Under the pieces are notes generated by a model. That model did no database searches, had not been told where the DNA came from, and was given only the letters and a program-made list of their open reading frames with translations. The translations under genes and the position numbers were made by a program. DNA of 64,000 nucleotides from Parietaria judaica (taxonomy: Eukaryota; Streptophyta; Magnoliopsida; Rosales; Urticaceae), in assembly GCA_954871525.1 (NCBI GenBank), contig OX940870.1, positions 9,517,501-9,581,500 on the forward strand, in the 5' to 3' direction. This document shows positions 13,666-26,845 of this stretch, piece after piece (the stretch's first letter is position 1; each line of letters begins with the position of its first letter).

Positions 13666-14892
13666 CAAGGATTTGAATGCCGTTTTTACCGATACATTGT
13701 TTGTCGTTATCGAAGGAGTAATCGTTTACCGATGTATTTATCGATGGAAAACCTATAAAATTTATCGTTTGCCGTTACCGAAACTTATCGAACTTATCGA
13801 TGGATTAATCGATTACCGATAGATTTATCGATGGAAAACTTATAAAATATTTTCGTATAAATTTTCATACATAAAATATTTTTATAACATAAAATACTAA
13901 ATGTATATTTTCCTTAATAATTGAAAAACGTCAAATTACAAAACAAATTATGTCATAATCACAATATCGGAATTATATACAATGTTACAAAATGAAGTTA
14001 CATAAAAAAATGAAGAAATAGCTCAATTTAACTAATTTAAAAAAAATATTTACTTTTGCCGCAATAAGGTTGCGATTCGGGAAAACGTCGAATTAAAAAT
14101 AATTATGTCAACCTCACATTTTAAAAGTTATATACAATGTTATAAAATGATTTTACATAAAAAATAGACTAACTAGCTTAACTTAACTAATTTCCAAAAA
14201 TATGTCAAACTAACAGTTTCCTAATTATATACAATGTTACAAAATGAAATTACAGAAGAAAAAAATAAAAATATATCTCAAATTCACTATTTTTAGAAAA
14301 AAATTGGTATTTTTGTCGCAATTAGAAATAATTTGCATAAGCCCTTAAATTTAACCCAAATCTGCAAAAATTTAATAAAAATCATACAAACCACTTGATT
14401 CATCCATATTTCATCATATACTTTTAAAAAAATCAATTTCAACAATAACATTTGATTCAAAACGTAAAATGTACAATTAAACTAATGTGAAACTCAAAGT
14501 TTAACTTTCATTCAACCTAATAGTTTTCTAAGTAACTACTACAAATATATAATAAAAATGTGAAAAATTGACATGATTCATACATATACAACATTTAAAC
14601 ATCAAATCACTCAAGATCTACTAAAAAAAACCTAAAAATACATTTAAATTTCGAAATTAAAAGAAGTTGGAACTTCTGCCGCAAAAAAAAGAAAAATTTA
14701 TACCAGGGTTGACTTATCGTTTTTGACCGAAAAGTAGCTTGTTTTTCGAGAAAATACACTCGATAAGTTTGAGAGATAAGTGACTTGCTTTTCGAATTGA
14801 AAAATCTCGATAAGTATAAAAAGATAACGATTAGAAGAGATAAGTTACCGAAAAGTGATTTTCAGCGATTAATCGCGAAAATCGAATCCATG
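13666..14892. mobile_element. Non-autonomous hAT element, 8-bp TSD
   Basis: A perfect 8-bp duplication GTCGGAAC flanks the element at 13658-13665 and 14893-14900. The element begins CAAGGATTTG and ends CGAATCCATG, imperfect inverted repeats of the hAT type. The interior is AT-rich, with many ACCGATA and ATCGAT phrases near both ends, and no transposase frame. The 8-bp length is diagnostic of hAT-type transposition. Confidence 0.78.
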
Positions 14893-14900
14893 GTCGGAAC

Positions 14901-15573
14901 TCGGAACTGCCACGGCCACGGGCAAGGCTGTCCGTCCCGCACATTACGTGGGCGCGATTCTCATAAATCCTCGAATTAAAAAATAAAGTTTGACAAAAAT
15001 AAAACATTACAAATTATCGATGTAGCTCTTTTCTATTATAATCAATTCGAGAAAAATATTTTTTTTCATACAATCACTCAATCTCATAAATTTTCAATTT
15101 ATAAAACAAAAAAAACATGATATTTTCAATTTCAATGCACCCCTTATCAGTTAGAATGATAACTCCGTGCTTTTCTTCGCCGGGTTTTGGATCGGGACGC
15201 CAGTTATGATGTTGCTTTGATATTTTAAAGTAATAGACACAAAAATTTAAACGAAAAAGGGGAGCCCGCACTTTCGATGGGCACGGCGCGTAACGCCTTC
15301 ACCCGATTTTTTGTACCATTTTTAAAGCTACATGGTGAAACAAAAATTCACTTTTTTTTTGTTGTTGTTGAACTTGGAACACCTCATGGTTAAATACATG
15401 TTTGTTGATCGACTATAACTTACTAACATATTCAAACGTACCAATCAAACAAAAACACCGTACGTACGCGCAAAAATAGAAACAAACCAGTACATCCAAA
15501 ACTTAAAATAAAATTAAGAAGAAAAAAAAACTGATAAATATACAAAGCTGGAAAATCAGTAAGTTACTTCAGT
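14901..15573. other. Intergenic between hAT element and NAT gene
   Basis: AT-rich, with no supported gene. The part near 15500-15573 is 3' flank of the minus-strand transporter. Confidence 0.45.
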
Positions 15574-18500
15574 TCAGTGAAATCGGGTCGGGATGTACTC
15601 GTGTATTCTGATAGGCAGCGAGTAGAACTCCTCGTTTCGGACATCCCCCTTCTTCTTCTGGAACGGCCGCCACCACGGGATCCCTCTGTCCTCCATCGAC
15701 CTCGCATCCAGCGTGTTGTCGAGCAGGGTCCCGACGATCATGGCCACCGTCGGCGGCGACGAGAAGATCGTGTTCAGGATGTCGTCGAACTGCGAATGTA
15801 GTAAAGTCAGTGTTTGGTAAGGTAAAACGACTCGCAAAGCTCGGTTGTTTGATGATAGAGCTTTCTAGAGCTTACCCAGCCGGCATTCGTTCTCACTGGC
15901 CCTTGCCCATCGGCATTGGTGTTCATGACGAAATATTGAGGAATCGAGATCCCGAGGAACAGGGTGAGGCCTAGAATGTATAGGTTTCGCATGGAGTTAC
16001 TGTTTGCAAACTGTATGAACGAGATCCCGGAAGCAGCTGTACAGAAAGAAGCACGTCTCAATAAAACAGTATCTCATGACATTCACATTGAAAAATTGGA
16101 GGTTCAAGTCTCCGGAACTCACAAACGATGCCGAACAGAACGCAGTATATGGCGGCAAATATCGGTAGAGGAATAGAAGCGAAGAACGCCCCGAATTTCC
16201 CTGAAACCTCTCGATGTTAGAGGATGACAACAGGAAGAAAGATTTCTAAGAAAAGAATTCCTAAAGCGACTAAACAAACCGAATATGGAGAAGAAGAACA
16301 TGAAAGCAGTTGAGATTTGCACCACTCGTCTGCTGCCGATGTGAGTTAGCCCAAGAAGGCCAACATTTTCTCTGCAGTGTCACACATACGAGAATCACGT
16401 CTCAGTTGATCAAAGCGAAAAGGATAGCAAACGGTTAACCCTAAACTTCTAACAAGAATCACTTACACAGCGGCAGTATTCCCGACAAGAGAACCGAAAA
16501 TTCCTTCGATCAGCATGCCGATACCCTGCAATTCGGACATGAACCGCAAATTCAAAACATCACTACAGCAACGACATATATAGTTCAACAATATTGAGAA
16601 ACTTGACCGAACCTGTAACCCAACACTTCTGCTGAGAATGAATGCCGGTGGAGCAGTGGCACCAGAAAGCCGTGCTGCTGCGAAAAGCGTTCCAGTTGTC
16701 TGCATGGGGTAGATATATTAGGATACCAAATCAGTACATAAAACCTTTCCTCAGGCAAAAAGGTAAAAACGGAATTTCAATGCAATTCTAAATTATCTGC
16801 AAGGTTCTCTGGAAGAAGATTAGACCTCTGCAGATGCAACAAGAGCCGCTCCCATCATCCCAAAGACGTGACTTGCTTTGAATATCGGAGTGCCCCATTG
16901 AAAAGGGTACGGGATTCTGATCCTATATCAGAAAGAAAAAAAGAACCACATTGTCTCGTGCCATGGATATTCTTTAGATTAAAAAAAATGTACACATATC
17001 ACGGGGTTCCATCTCAAAATCAACTGGCAATGAGAGCACAAACAATGGACCGTATAAGGCTTATCCGAAGAAAAAAGGGCAAGATCGGTATTTCTATATT
17101 TAACGAAGTCTAGTATTTTCTATTAAGAGGCACCTTGGATTGGACAGTATTGGTCTACTTATCAAAGGGTAAAACCGTATTTGGATTATACTGGTTTATT
17201 CGAATAAAGTATCCGGGAATTCATCATGAATTCTTGTTGGCTTATTGGTATAAGCTATCGAATGGGTTCTTATCATACCCACGACCTAATAAGTCCCTTC
17301 ATCCCTCGAGATGATGGCTCTTTTGTACACTCTCACTTTGACTCGAATACTATTATTTCAAACCGATGCTCATTTGAGCTTTGTTGGCTCTGATACCATG
17401 TTAAGTGTAATACAAGTCCAACCTCCATAAATTAATATTGTAAGGACCGAAAAAAAAATTATATCGATTAATAATTCAAGAAGGATGGTTAGAGTTGAGA
17501 CTCGAGACCATAAAATTATTAGTAAATGCGATTATAAATTTATTGAGTAATAGTTTAATGAGGTTCCACATGTCATGCACTTCCCGATCACCGAGGATTA
17601 TCTTATTATTTTTGACAGGGTCACATGACGAGTGAATATTGGATCTTCGAAAAGAAACATATAAACATACCAAGGAGCAGATGACATGAGATTAGAGCGA
17701 TCGGTACGGCAACTTAGTTGCGTCTGAGGCTTGGAATTGTTGTAAGCTCCAGATGCAGTGAGAATGGCCGCAAAAACCCATACGAGTGCAATGCAGAGAA
17801 GCAGAGCGAATCTCTCGAGCACATGATGAGCAATTGGGTGGATTCGCTTCAAGTACTACAATACATGTGTAGAAATTTTTTAAAGAGGTAAAGAGAGAGT
17901 TCTAATGACCGGAAAGGGGTAGATTTAGTAATTTTGCAACCTGTTGAGAGACCACAAGAAATATAAGCATTGGCAGGCCGATTTCCACGCAGTTAGCAAG
18001 CTGTACACAATATAAAGAGTGCTATATAAGGATTTACATACCGATTTAATAAACCAAAAATGGTAAAAAATGGTTTCATGACATTACAAGCGGGAAGCCT
18101 CGAGCGAATAGGCCGAGACCAACTAGAGACACGAGGGGTACAATCATAACGGGCGTAAAGAATCTACACAGGAGAAGGCAACGTCAAAATTCTCAGTAGA
18201 ATCATGATGAATAGAATCATGTCGGGAGCTATACAAGACGGATATATTACCGTGTCAAATTGCCCCATGCTCTGCTAAACCCGAGGATCATGCTGACAAA
18301 CGATGAAACAATTAAGGACCCTTGGATTGTTCTCATCGAGTGGATGAATTTCTGCAAGAAGCAAGAGAATATAATATAGCTAATGAACATCGACTCGTCT
18401 CATAAATGTCTTCAGTCGAGTTCACAAAATACGTCCCTAACAATATATTCACAACACAGATAAACACCAAAATTAAAATATACGTAAATTTTGCTAACCT

Positions 18501-19647
18501 CATGCCCATCTCGGAACGACGTATCGGAGTAGTCATTGATGATTGACAAGACAGGCAAGGTGAAAGCAAACGAGGCGCTCATCACCGCCGGAAGCCTCGA
18601 CCCCACCATTGTCTGAAGCAGAGTGTTGATTCCGGCCATGAACAGCAAAGTCTGAATCACACGAGCTTTGTCGCCCTGAAGTGGACCAAATAATTAAGTA
18701 AGAAACGTCAAGTTTCGTGCTTTCATTTTTCGTCATCTAAAACCGAAAATGAACTACGAACTTACACTATCGCCGCCCATCGGTGGCACGAGCAAATTCG
18801 TGATCAAAACTATCGTTCCAAGCATCACAATATAGTGTTGGAAAGCTAGAAGTATTGCTATAGCTGCATAATCCAATCAATTTTAGAAAATGAAAATAAA
18901 ACATCCAAAAAAATAACGTTACAAATATACTTTTTTTTTTTGGGCCACAATTTTGCTTTAGAATCTTCATCAATTTACAGCTCATGAAGATTCGGGATTT
19001 TTAGATTCGACTCTAAATCAAAAGCAAATTGTAAAAATCACCAAAAAAAAAAAAGTGTATGAAATGAAACTCAATAAAAAAACGGCTACAAAAAAGTATC
19101 ACATATCAATAAGAAAAACAATAATTTAAACTTAGATTCAACAGCTTTAGTGTAGAAGCAAAAATCGCCATCAAGAAATTATATATAATAATATATATCT
19201 GAAAATGACAAGGACGAAGAACCCTCATAAATTAGTGTATCTCTGTAACCCCACACAAGCGATCCATACATATATATCATCTATTATATAATCCAACAAT
19301 ATTATATACAAATTAAAAAAAGCCTACTCTTTTTCAAGCTAATCCTTAGCAAAAGCTTCCAACTTTACACCATTAAAATACTCCAAGCTTTTCTTCTTTG
19401 TTCCCTTTTACCAGAAACTCGTAAAAAGATTCCAATTCAACCACGAATCTGATAACAAGAGAGAGAGAGAGAGAGACTAACGCCATGAGGGATTGGAGTG
19501 GATGCAGTAGTGAAGCTGCTGGAGCTGCTCCGCCGGAACCCAGGTGGGCCCCCTCGCCGCGCCCATCGGGAGCTGCGGCCCCGGCGGCGGCGCCGCCACC
19601 GGGTTCGCCGGCGGCGTGTGGTGGTGGTGGTTCGCCGTCTCTCCCAT
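15574..19647 (-). CDS. NAT3: Nucleobase-ascorbate transporter, NAT3-like
   Basis: Fourteen minus-strand exons in phase: 19647-19482, 18863-18766, 18675-18499, 18351-18251, 18163-18088, 18000-17941, 17855-17671, 16922-16826, 16699-16613, 16525-16467, 16371-16280, 16200-16123, 16036-15876 and 15789-15574, giving 550 residues. The N-terminus MGETANHHHHTPPANP with PAEQLQQLHYCIHSNPSW resembles Arabidopsis NAT3, and the total length agrees. It is a polytopic membrane protein of the NCS2/NAT family, which moves purines, uracil or, in some members, ascorbate with protons or sodium. Family marks seen: AFQHY in the first membrane segment, SCRTDR in the loop, and the NAT signature at residues 370-379. 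The signature reads ENVGLLGLTH, with His in the last position where Arg, Lys or Gly is usual. The start is the ATG at 19647; the upstream in-frame GTG at 19671 is ignored. Substrate cannot be told from sequence. Confidence 0.93.
16923..17670 (-). other. Long intron 7 of NAT3-like gene, probable insert
   Basis: At 748 bp this is the longest intron of the gene; most others are about 80-120 bp. It contains, on the minus strand near 17388-17400, TGGTATCAGAGCC, the same 13 bases as the initiator-tRNA-Met primer-binding site of the Copia element in this window. I recognise no other part, and no LTR ends are visible. Confidence 0.4.
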
Positions 19648-20814
19648 CGGACGATCTCTCTCCTTAATCACTTCCCAAACTCAAGAACAAACCTTTCTTC
19701 TTCTATCGAGCAGTCTCTGAATAACCCACCTGAGAGAAAAGGTTTAGAGAGAGAGAGAGAGAGAGTTTAGAGAGAGAAAGAAGTGGTATGGTATTGTATT
19801 GTAGTGTTCCAAGAAAAGGAGGTCAAGTAATTTAATTAATAAAGCTATTTACTCTGAATTGAAACTCGTTCCCATAAAATACACAGAACCGAGACCTCAT
19901 GCAAAAGTACAAAACTCCATATACTTATAATATATATATTTATATATTGATTGTGATGATAATATAATTTGACGTTGTCGTTTGCTGGGAATATATCAAG
20001 GAAGTTGCAACTTGCTGTGAGGTTAAAGGAAGTTCCTTTGAGTATTACAGTGAATTTCTTTGGTTGAATTTGGATGAGGAGAGAATATAACGGAGTGACA
20101 TGTCTTTCTTTTTGTTTTCCAGTGAAAATTAATAATGATAAAAAGGGTGGGAATTATGACGGGATCACAACAAGTGGGGTCCCTACATAAATAAAACCTA
20201 TGATATGACCCTATTAAGGTCACTTATTCACCTATCGAAATGATAAAACTTTCTTTCCATAAAAAAAAATGATAAACTTTAGCTCTTTCATTTCACGAAT
20301 ATCAGAATTATTTTTTAATTAAAAATAAAGCACAAAATGTTATTAAATAAACTCGAGTTTTAATTAAACTAACATGCAAAAAAACTCAAAGAAAAAACAC
20401 GAAAATATTGTTATAATATATGTATAGATCTGATCTATTTATCTTGAAATAACAAAAATAACTATTTCAATTTTTTTATAAATAAAAATAACTATTTTTA
20501 ATTTTATTATGAATCTAAAGAGATTTTATTATATTATCAACATATGTAGGACTTTATCGGTCAATTTTTTTTTATTAGAAAAATTAAATAACTAAAATGT
20601 AAAAATCTGTTTTTTTTTATTTATTTGCATGTTAAATAGCTAATTTTGCACTAAACTCAAAAGAGAAATTATTTCTACATATATACACATATTTCGTAAA
20701 AGGAGCATAAATAAATACATCTAAATAAAATAAGAATGAGTCAGAAACTTTCTTCCACCTCATAATTCGGAATATTTCATCGTTTTGTCAAAATTAGGCC
20801 TACCTAAAAAAGTA
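19648..20814. other. NAT3-like upstream region with GA repeats
   Basis: Promoter and leader side of the minus-strand transporter. Runs of GA near 19743-19780 read as CT repeats on the gene's strand, common in plant 5' leaders. Nothing else is supported. Confidence 0.4.
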
Positions 20815-20823
20815 TAATAAAAA

Positions 20824-21619
20824 GGGTTAATTGCGGCAATAATGCACAACTTTCGGTCAAGAGGGGTTTTAACTCCCCAACCTTTCAAAGTGTGGGAAAA
20901 AATACACAACCTTTATTAAATGTAAAATCCGTTGGTCCTTCCATTAGGGATGTTAAATTCTGCTGATGTGGCATCGTTAAACTACCAAATGGACTGCCAA
21001 CTTGTAATATTAATTGTATAATTTAATTAATAAGAATAAATTAAATCATATTTTAATTATGATTCAAAAATAATTAATACTTTAAATTAAATAAATAATT
21101 TTTACCCCCCCAAAAAAATTAACAGACTCTTCGTCAAACAGGAATAAAATTTGTAAAAAACGACGGATTATTAAACACTAAATTTTTTGCAAAGATTACA
21201 TAACGACAGCTTATTAAAAACATGACTAAATTTTTTAAAAAACGACCGATTATTAAAAACAACTGTAATTTAAAAAACGACATAATAAAGATGTGAATAA
21301 TATTGAAGCACGAGTTCAAAAATAAGAATATGCGTTCAATAAGTAATAAGTATTGCTCGTTAATTAAAGATTTAATTTATTTTTTGAATTATAATTAAAA
21401 TATTTTAATTTATTCTTATTAATTAGGTTATGTAATTACAAATTGGCAATCCATTTGGTAGTTTAACGGTGGCACATCAGCAAAAGTTAACATCCCTAAC
21501 GGAAGGACTAACGGATTTTACATTCAACGAACGTTGTGTATTTTTGCCCACACTTTAAAAGATTGGGGACATAAAACCCTTCTTGATCAAAAAATTGTGC
21601 ATTATTACGCAATTAACCC
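20824..21619. mobile_element. MULE-type MITE, 796 bp (family A)
   Basis: Long terminal inverted repeats: the left end GGGTTAATTGCGGCAATAAT matches the reverse complement of the right end (ATTATTACGCAATTAACCC) with few changes, and the similarity extends well over 100 bases. Flanks TAATAAAAA (20815-20823) and TAATAATAA (21620-21628) agree in 8 of 9 bases. The element at 62723-63223 has the same ends. No coding frame is present. Confidence 0.8.
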
Positions 21620-21628
21620 TAATAATAA

Positions 21629-22287
21629 ATATCTTTTGGGTAAAAAGAAAAAGAAAGAATTTTGCATATTCAGTCCCTGGATAAAGGCGGATTCAGATTC
21701 ACTTAAAGTCGGTGAGAGAGAGGTATCAAATCCATGTGATCAAAACGACAGAAACTACCGTTCAAATAGAATTTTTAAATCTCGCGCTAATTATTATTAC
21801 CATTATTATTATTTATTTATAATAGCGATGTCACGTGATTAATCATGCATTATCAACTATGAACTTGCTTGAGTTTAAAGCGTGACTTAAGTGGTACGAT
21901 ACATAAGGATTAAAGATTAAAAAATAATATTAATAAGAGTCGGCCAAACTAAAATAACAATGGAAAACAGTCCTCTCATCTCATGTGCGATTTCTTGGAC
22001 AAAAATAGGAAACAAAAATAGAAAATCATAGCTTAATTATAAAAAACCAGAACCAGAAAAATATACATTTGATTGATGTACCTATTGATATAATCATTCA
22101 TCAATCAAACCCCAAACTTGTGGTCCAAATATAATTATTTATTGCGTCATTCTTTTTTTCATGTGTGTTCCGTATGTTCTCTTTTGAGAATTGCGGTTCG
22201 GCATGGAGCTTGCCCGGTGAACAATTACCATGCGGCACTGGCAGGCGTATGAACAATTACAATATATTACTATAATATTTTATTTTA
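21629..22287. other. Intergenic with dispersed repeat
   Basis: A block at about 21765-21925 is a diverged relative of 36355-36530; both share phrases such as TTTAAATCTC, GTGACGTGA/GTCACGTGA, GAACTTG and GGTA(A/C)GATACATA. No gene is seen. Confidence 0.4.
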
Positions 22288-22295
22288 ATTATAAC

Positions 22296-22488
22296 CAGTG
22301 ATAGAATTAAGATTTGATCATAAGGAGGCTAGTTTAAATTTATTGTGAATAAGAAGGGCTAATTTATAATTTTTAAGAATTTAATATAAAAAAATACAAA
22401 AAACCAAAACTTTAAAAATCAAAAAGTGCAAAAGCATATAATTTGATGGAGGCTCCACCCCATAGTGATATTTGTGGTTCCATCTTTG
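22296..22488. mobile_element. Short hAT-type MITE, 193 bp
   Basis: Starts CAGTGATAGAATT and ends GGTTCCATCTTTG, decayed inverted repeats of the common plant hAT MITE that begins CAGTGGCGGA. Flanks ATTATAAC (22288-22295) and GTTATAAC (22489-22496) agree in 7 of 8 bases. Confidence 0.6.
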
Positions 22489-22496
22489 GTTATAAC

Positions 22497-23061
22497 TCTA
22501 TTTATATTTTCTATAAATTACAAGTATTATTATATATATATATATAAATATAAATATAATTTATCAATATAATGTATTATTATTAGTGTAACTTTTTAAT
22601 TATTATGTTTTATGATGATAAATAAGTAATGTTGAATACTTGAATCTATAAAACTAAATTGCCTAAATTCTCAAAATATTTTCTAGAAATTTTGCCGATA
22701 TTCCTATCGACATGCGGTATGCCTGTGAAATTATGCGATATTTCCGACATGCTGTTTTTTTTTCTTCTCTATTTGCCATTGATATGTCCATCGGCATGCG
22801 CCATGTCAGCGCATGCCAGTTTACCGGAGTAAAATAACGTCGAAAACTACATTTAAAACTTTGGCTGCTACAAGGGTGTTCACGTTAAAAAAAAAAAAAA
22901 AAAGTGCACTAGTTCTCTACAAACATTGCATCTACTGCGCCAGATATTAAGATCAGAAACACGTTATACATTATGATAATACTCTATGAATATCATATTT
23001 ATTAAATATAGTATTTTTTCGAGCTACTTTTTATATTAGTATGACATATAACATACATACA
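22497..23061. other. Intergenic, AT-rich
   Basis: No gene or bounded element is supported. TA repeats and a poly-A run near 22888 are present. Confidence 0.4.
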
Positions 23062-23754
23062 TATATTAAAGGGTTCTTAAGAGTAATAGCCAATCTTGAA
23101 AGTGAATTTAGCAAAATAGCCAAACTTTGATTAATTTTGTAAACTAGCCAATTAACTATTCAAGTGAATTTCTAATTACATTCTTACCCTTAATAATAAA
23201 AAACAAAATTAAAAATAAATACAAATTGACCACGTAATTTGTGGGTTATTAATCTGAAAAAATCAATGACATTTATTATGAATAATTTATATTAATTATG
23301 ATTCATTTATTTTCATTAATTGAAAATATTGCTATTAATTGAAATAGCTATTAATATGGTAACAACCAAAACCAAACCCCCTTTTTTTGTATAATTCAAA
23401 TTTTAAATTCAAAACATTCATATAATTTTCGGATTTATTTTTTTTAAAAAAATATCAACAAATTAAAGACGCTAATTAACGTAAATCAACAACGAATCAA
23501 CGTAAATTAACATCGAATTAACGTAAATTAACAACGAATTTACAATGAATTCCTAGCCAATTTACGTTAATTTACGTAAATTAACAACGAATTAACAATG
23601 AACTTACGTTAATTCGTAAATTAACAACGAATTAACGTGAATTAACAACAAATCAACGTAAATTAACAATCAAAATAAACGTGGAATAATGATGGGCGAC
23701 TTCAGGCGCAGCGACTTCAGGCCATTAACGAAACCTTCGCCGCCGCGCCCGGTC

Positions 23755-25543
23755 TGTTGGACATGTGTGTCCTTAAACAAGATATTTTATCCCTTTGTAA
23801 AAGATTATGACAAGTCGTTGAATAAAGATGATGCTTATTATGATAATCTTATTATAGTTTCTGGTAGAGTAAAATAGAATGTTTGATTCCTTAGTTCATA
23901 AAGGATGCAATTATGTTATTATTATCACAACAGAGTCAATGTGAGGAAGAATTAATAATCATAATAAATGAACTTAAAATGTCCGTGACCTGATCAACTG
24001 GGTGGGAGCCCATTAATCGTATAAGGTCATTAATGTGACTAAGTGATAATCCTATTCTGGATTTTGTGTGTGTCACACTCACTAGAAGTGCATTAAGTAT
24101 GAAGTGTCTTCATACTGGACTGGACCTGACTTAAACTCCGGAAGTTATCATATAAGACCGTCACTGATAACTTGGAGTTGAGTCACTAGTAGATGATCAA
24201 ATGGATATTCGATCTAAGTCCTGAGTGATCTTGAGTCCAAGCTGCTGACTTGATTGTTCTTTGATTTAACCGTTAAAGAACACGAAATATTACAGCTGTT
24301 CCCAACACTATTATTTTGGGAACATGAGAGTCAGCAGTAAGAGTAGCTTGGTCATAGACATGGGCATCACACAGCTCTCCTTAGAGTGATGATGATTCCC
24401 TTGATTGTCGGTGGTGAGAAGTGAGAGATACCCATGCGCAACTTATGAATCGAAACCATAAGTGGGTTACTCATGATATTGCTGACTGAGTCAAGGAAGT
24501 AAATACAATGAGGGGCATAACGGTAAAAACCGCCTGCTCATTTATGAATCATCAAGTGAAAGATCAATAACCCGAATTTGATTGTATCAATGGACACCCT
24601 GCTATTATAAAGGGAATAATATATACCGTATCACTAAAGAGTGCAGCCTCGGGTCTATAGTGGAATCACTTCGAGGTTTGACGAACAACTAGCAGTTCGT
24701 TGGAGCTTAAGTGATACGGGTCCATGGTCCCCAGGATAGCTCCGTAACGGATGATACGTACGTGATTAAAATACATTCTGGATAATGTTTAATCATTTGG
24801 CTTGACTTATAAAACTGAAAGGTCTGTGTCAGACATCAGATAGTTTTATCGTAGGCGTGGCAAAAGTATCATATTTTGGTACACGAAATTAACTGACAAA
24901 AAAGAAAGTTAGAATTTAGATTTTCTATCAGCACCATGTTTTTGGAAATTAAATTCTAAGCAACTTTGCTTTTTGAACCAAGTCATTTCGACTTACGGTT
25001 AGTGATTTATGGATTTTCTAAGTTTATGATCGGTTCGATAAACTTTGAAATTAAATCACATGTCACGAATTTAAATGATGGTGTGGCACCATGACATTTT
25101 TATGTGTGATATTGAGATCAGGATTTATTAATATAATTTAATTATTTGGATTTAATTATTAATATCTTATTAATAATTAATTAATAATTAATAGATTTAT
25201 ATTAATAAATGAATATATATATTTATATATATATATATTAATATGTGTAAATTCGAATTAGGGTTTGTTATATAAAACCCTAGGTAAATTCGAATGGCTT
25301 GATTTAGTATTTCTATATTTGCGGCATAAGTACCAAATGTTTTGGTATTTTGGCAAATCCCCAAAATCAATATTATCCATTGGATCGGTTATGATTGAGT
25401 ATCAACCGTTGGATTAGGATATTGATGAATTCGAAATTAATAACTTGGTGACCAAGTTTTATTTTTCGAATTTGATTAATCAATTATATCTGTTGGATCG
25501 GTCTAAGATTTAATCTATGCCGTCGGATTAAGAATTGATTAAT

Positions 25544-25574
<31 letters not shown>

Positions 25575-26506
25575 TCGAATTACATTTATGGATAAATTCG
25601 AAAAAATTGTTTTAATAAATTAATTTATCCTAAACTTATTTGATCCATTAGATCGGTTAAGGAATCATCTCAACCGTTGGATTGAGATAATAAGAATTCG
25701 AATTTTATATATATATATATAAATAATATAATTCGAATTTTATGATATAAGAAGATAAGATTGGATTTTTGATTTATCTAAATCTTTCTTATTTAATTAA
25801 ATCCCTAATTAATTATATCCATTGGATTTAGATGAGATTAAATCTGGACCATTGGATTGAGATAATTAATTATATTTAATTAATGAAATTCGAATTTAGG
25901 GAGGGAATATCTCCAAATCGGTTACAGTCTTGAGCCTATAAATAGGGAGCTCATTCTACACATTTTTCACACCTTTCCCCAGAGAAAAATTCGAACTCTC
26001 CCTCTCCTTCAGGGTCTGCGAATTTTCTCTCTGATCTCTTCTTCTGGTTCGGCTTAGGAGACTATTTCTCCGGAAGCTTAAAAAGAACCATCAGTTAAAG
26101 TTTTGCGACGGAGTCCTGCCGGCGAAGCCCACGCTTCGGTACGAGGATTCCAGGAGAATATCCCGGAAGATCACGGGAGATTCCCTCAGCACCGGCGGAG
26201 CCCTGCCCGATTCAGAGTGCGCAGCCGAAATCGCCAAACTAGGTACGGCCTTATGCATTGGGTTAATAAATGCAAACATTTACTGCTTTCTATTTATTTC
26301 CTATTATGACTAGTTTATTAATAATGAGTTATGAATATTAAATTGCATAATATTTATCAGATCTTGGAATATGGTTATTATCCGATATTCGGACCGTTGT
26401 TTGGATAACAAGTTTTCCGCTTTAAAATAATTTTTAAATGTTACCCTGACGGTTCGGACGTATAAATCGTGATAATTATACGGAATCCGAGACGTGATTT
26501 CCAACA
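23755..26506 (+). repeat. 5' LTR of the Copia element, 2752 bp
   Basis: Starts TGTTGGACATG and ends TTTCCAACA. A TATA box at 25937-25944 and AATAAA at 26265-26270 suggest U3 of about 2.2 kb and R-U5 of about 0.55 kb. Four degenerate couplets built on 'ccattggatcggtt' and 'ccgttggattgagat' lie at about 25375-25420, 25490-25535, 25640-25695 and 25815-25865. The LTR is very long compared with the 4.5-kb internal part. Confidence 0.92.
25937..25944 (+). promoter_or_regulatory. LTR TATA box (5' copy)
   Basis: CCTATAAATAGGGAG context, typical of plant LTR promoters. Transcription should start about 25-35 bases downstream. The 3' LTR has the same box at 33149-33156, which could drive transcription towards 34 kb. 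Confidence 0.65.
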
Positions 26507-26508
26507 AT

Positions 26509-26521
26509 TGGTATCAGAGCC
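26509..26521 (+). promoter_or_regulatory. Primer-binding site, initiator tRNA-Met
   Basis: TGGTATCAGAGCC begins two bases after the 5' LTR end and is complementary to the 3' end of plant initiator tRNA-Met, the usual primer of Copia elements. It recurs after the 3' LTR at 33721-33733. Confidence 0.9.
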
Positions 26522-26845
26522 ATGGTTCAAGGATAAATAATTACGTAATTTAATTAATGGGTTTAAAGAACAAATTATTTGATGAATAAATTAATAATTA
26601 AAATTGAAATTTATTTCTAGATATTTTAATATTAATTTAATTAATTCCCGACCCGAAAAAAATCGGACTGGTAAAAAGGCCGGTCTGCTAGGTGCAGCCC
26701 AGCCCGTGGCAAGGGCTAACCAGGGGCCGCCGCTGCAGCCCCAGGGTCAGAACCCTAATCGCCACGGGCCAGGCCCGTAGCGAAGCCCACTCCAAGGCGA
26801 GGCCCAGGGCGAGACCCTTGCGGGTTGCCCTGGCGCGCAGCGCCT

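Noticed and set aside
16940..17400. Organelle DNA insertion in the NAT3-like intron
   Set aside because: Some phrases seemed plastid-like, but I could not match any organelle gene, so it is left as an unidentified insert.
26091..26309. Short frames repeated at 33303-33521
   Set aside because: They lie in the R/U5 part of both LTRs and are duplicated only because the LTRs are; no coding evidence.
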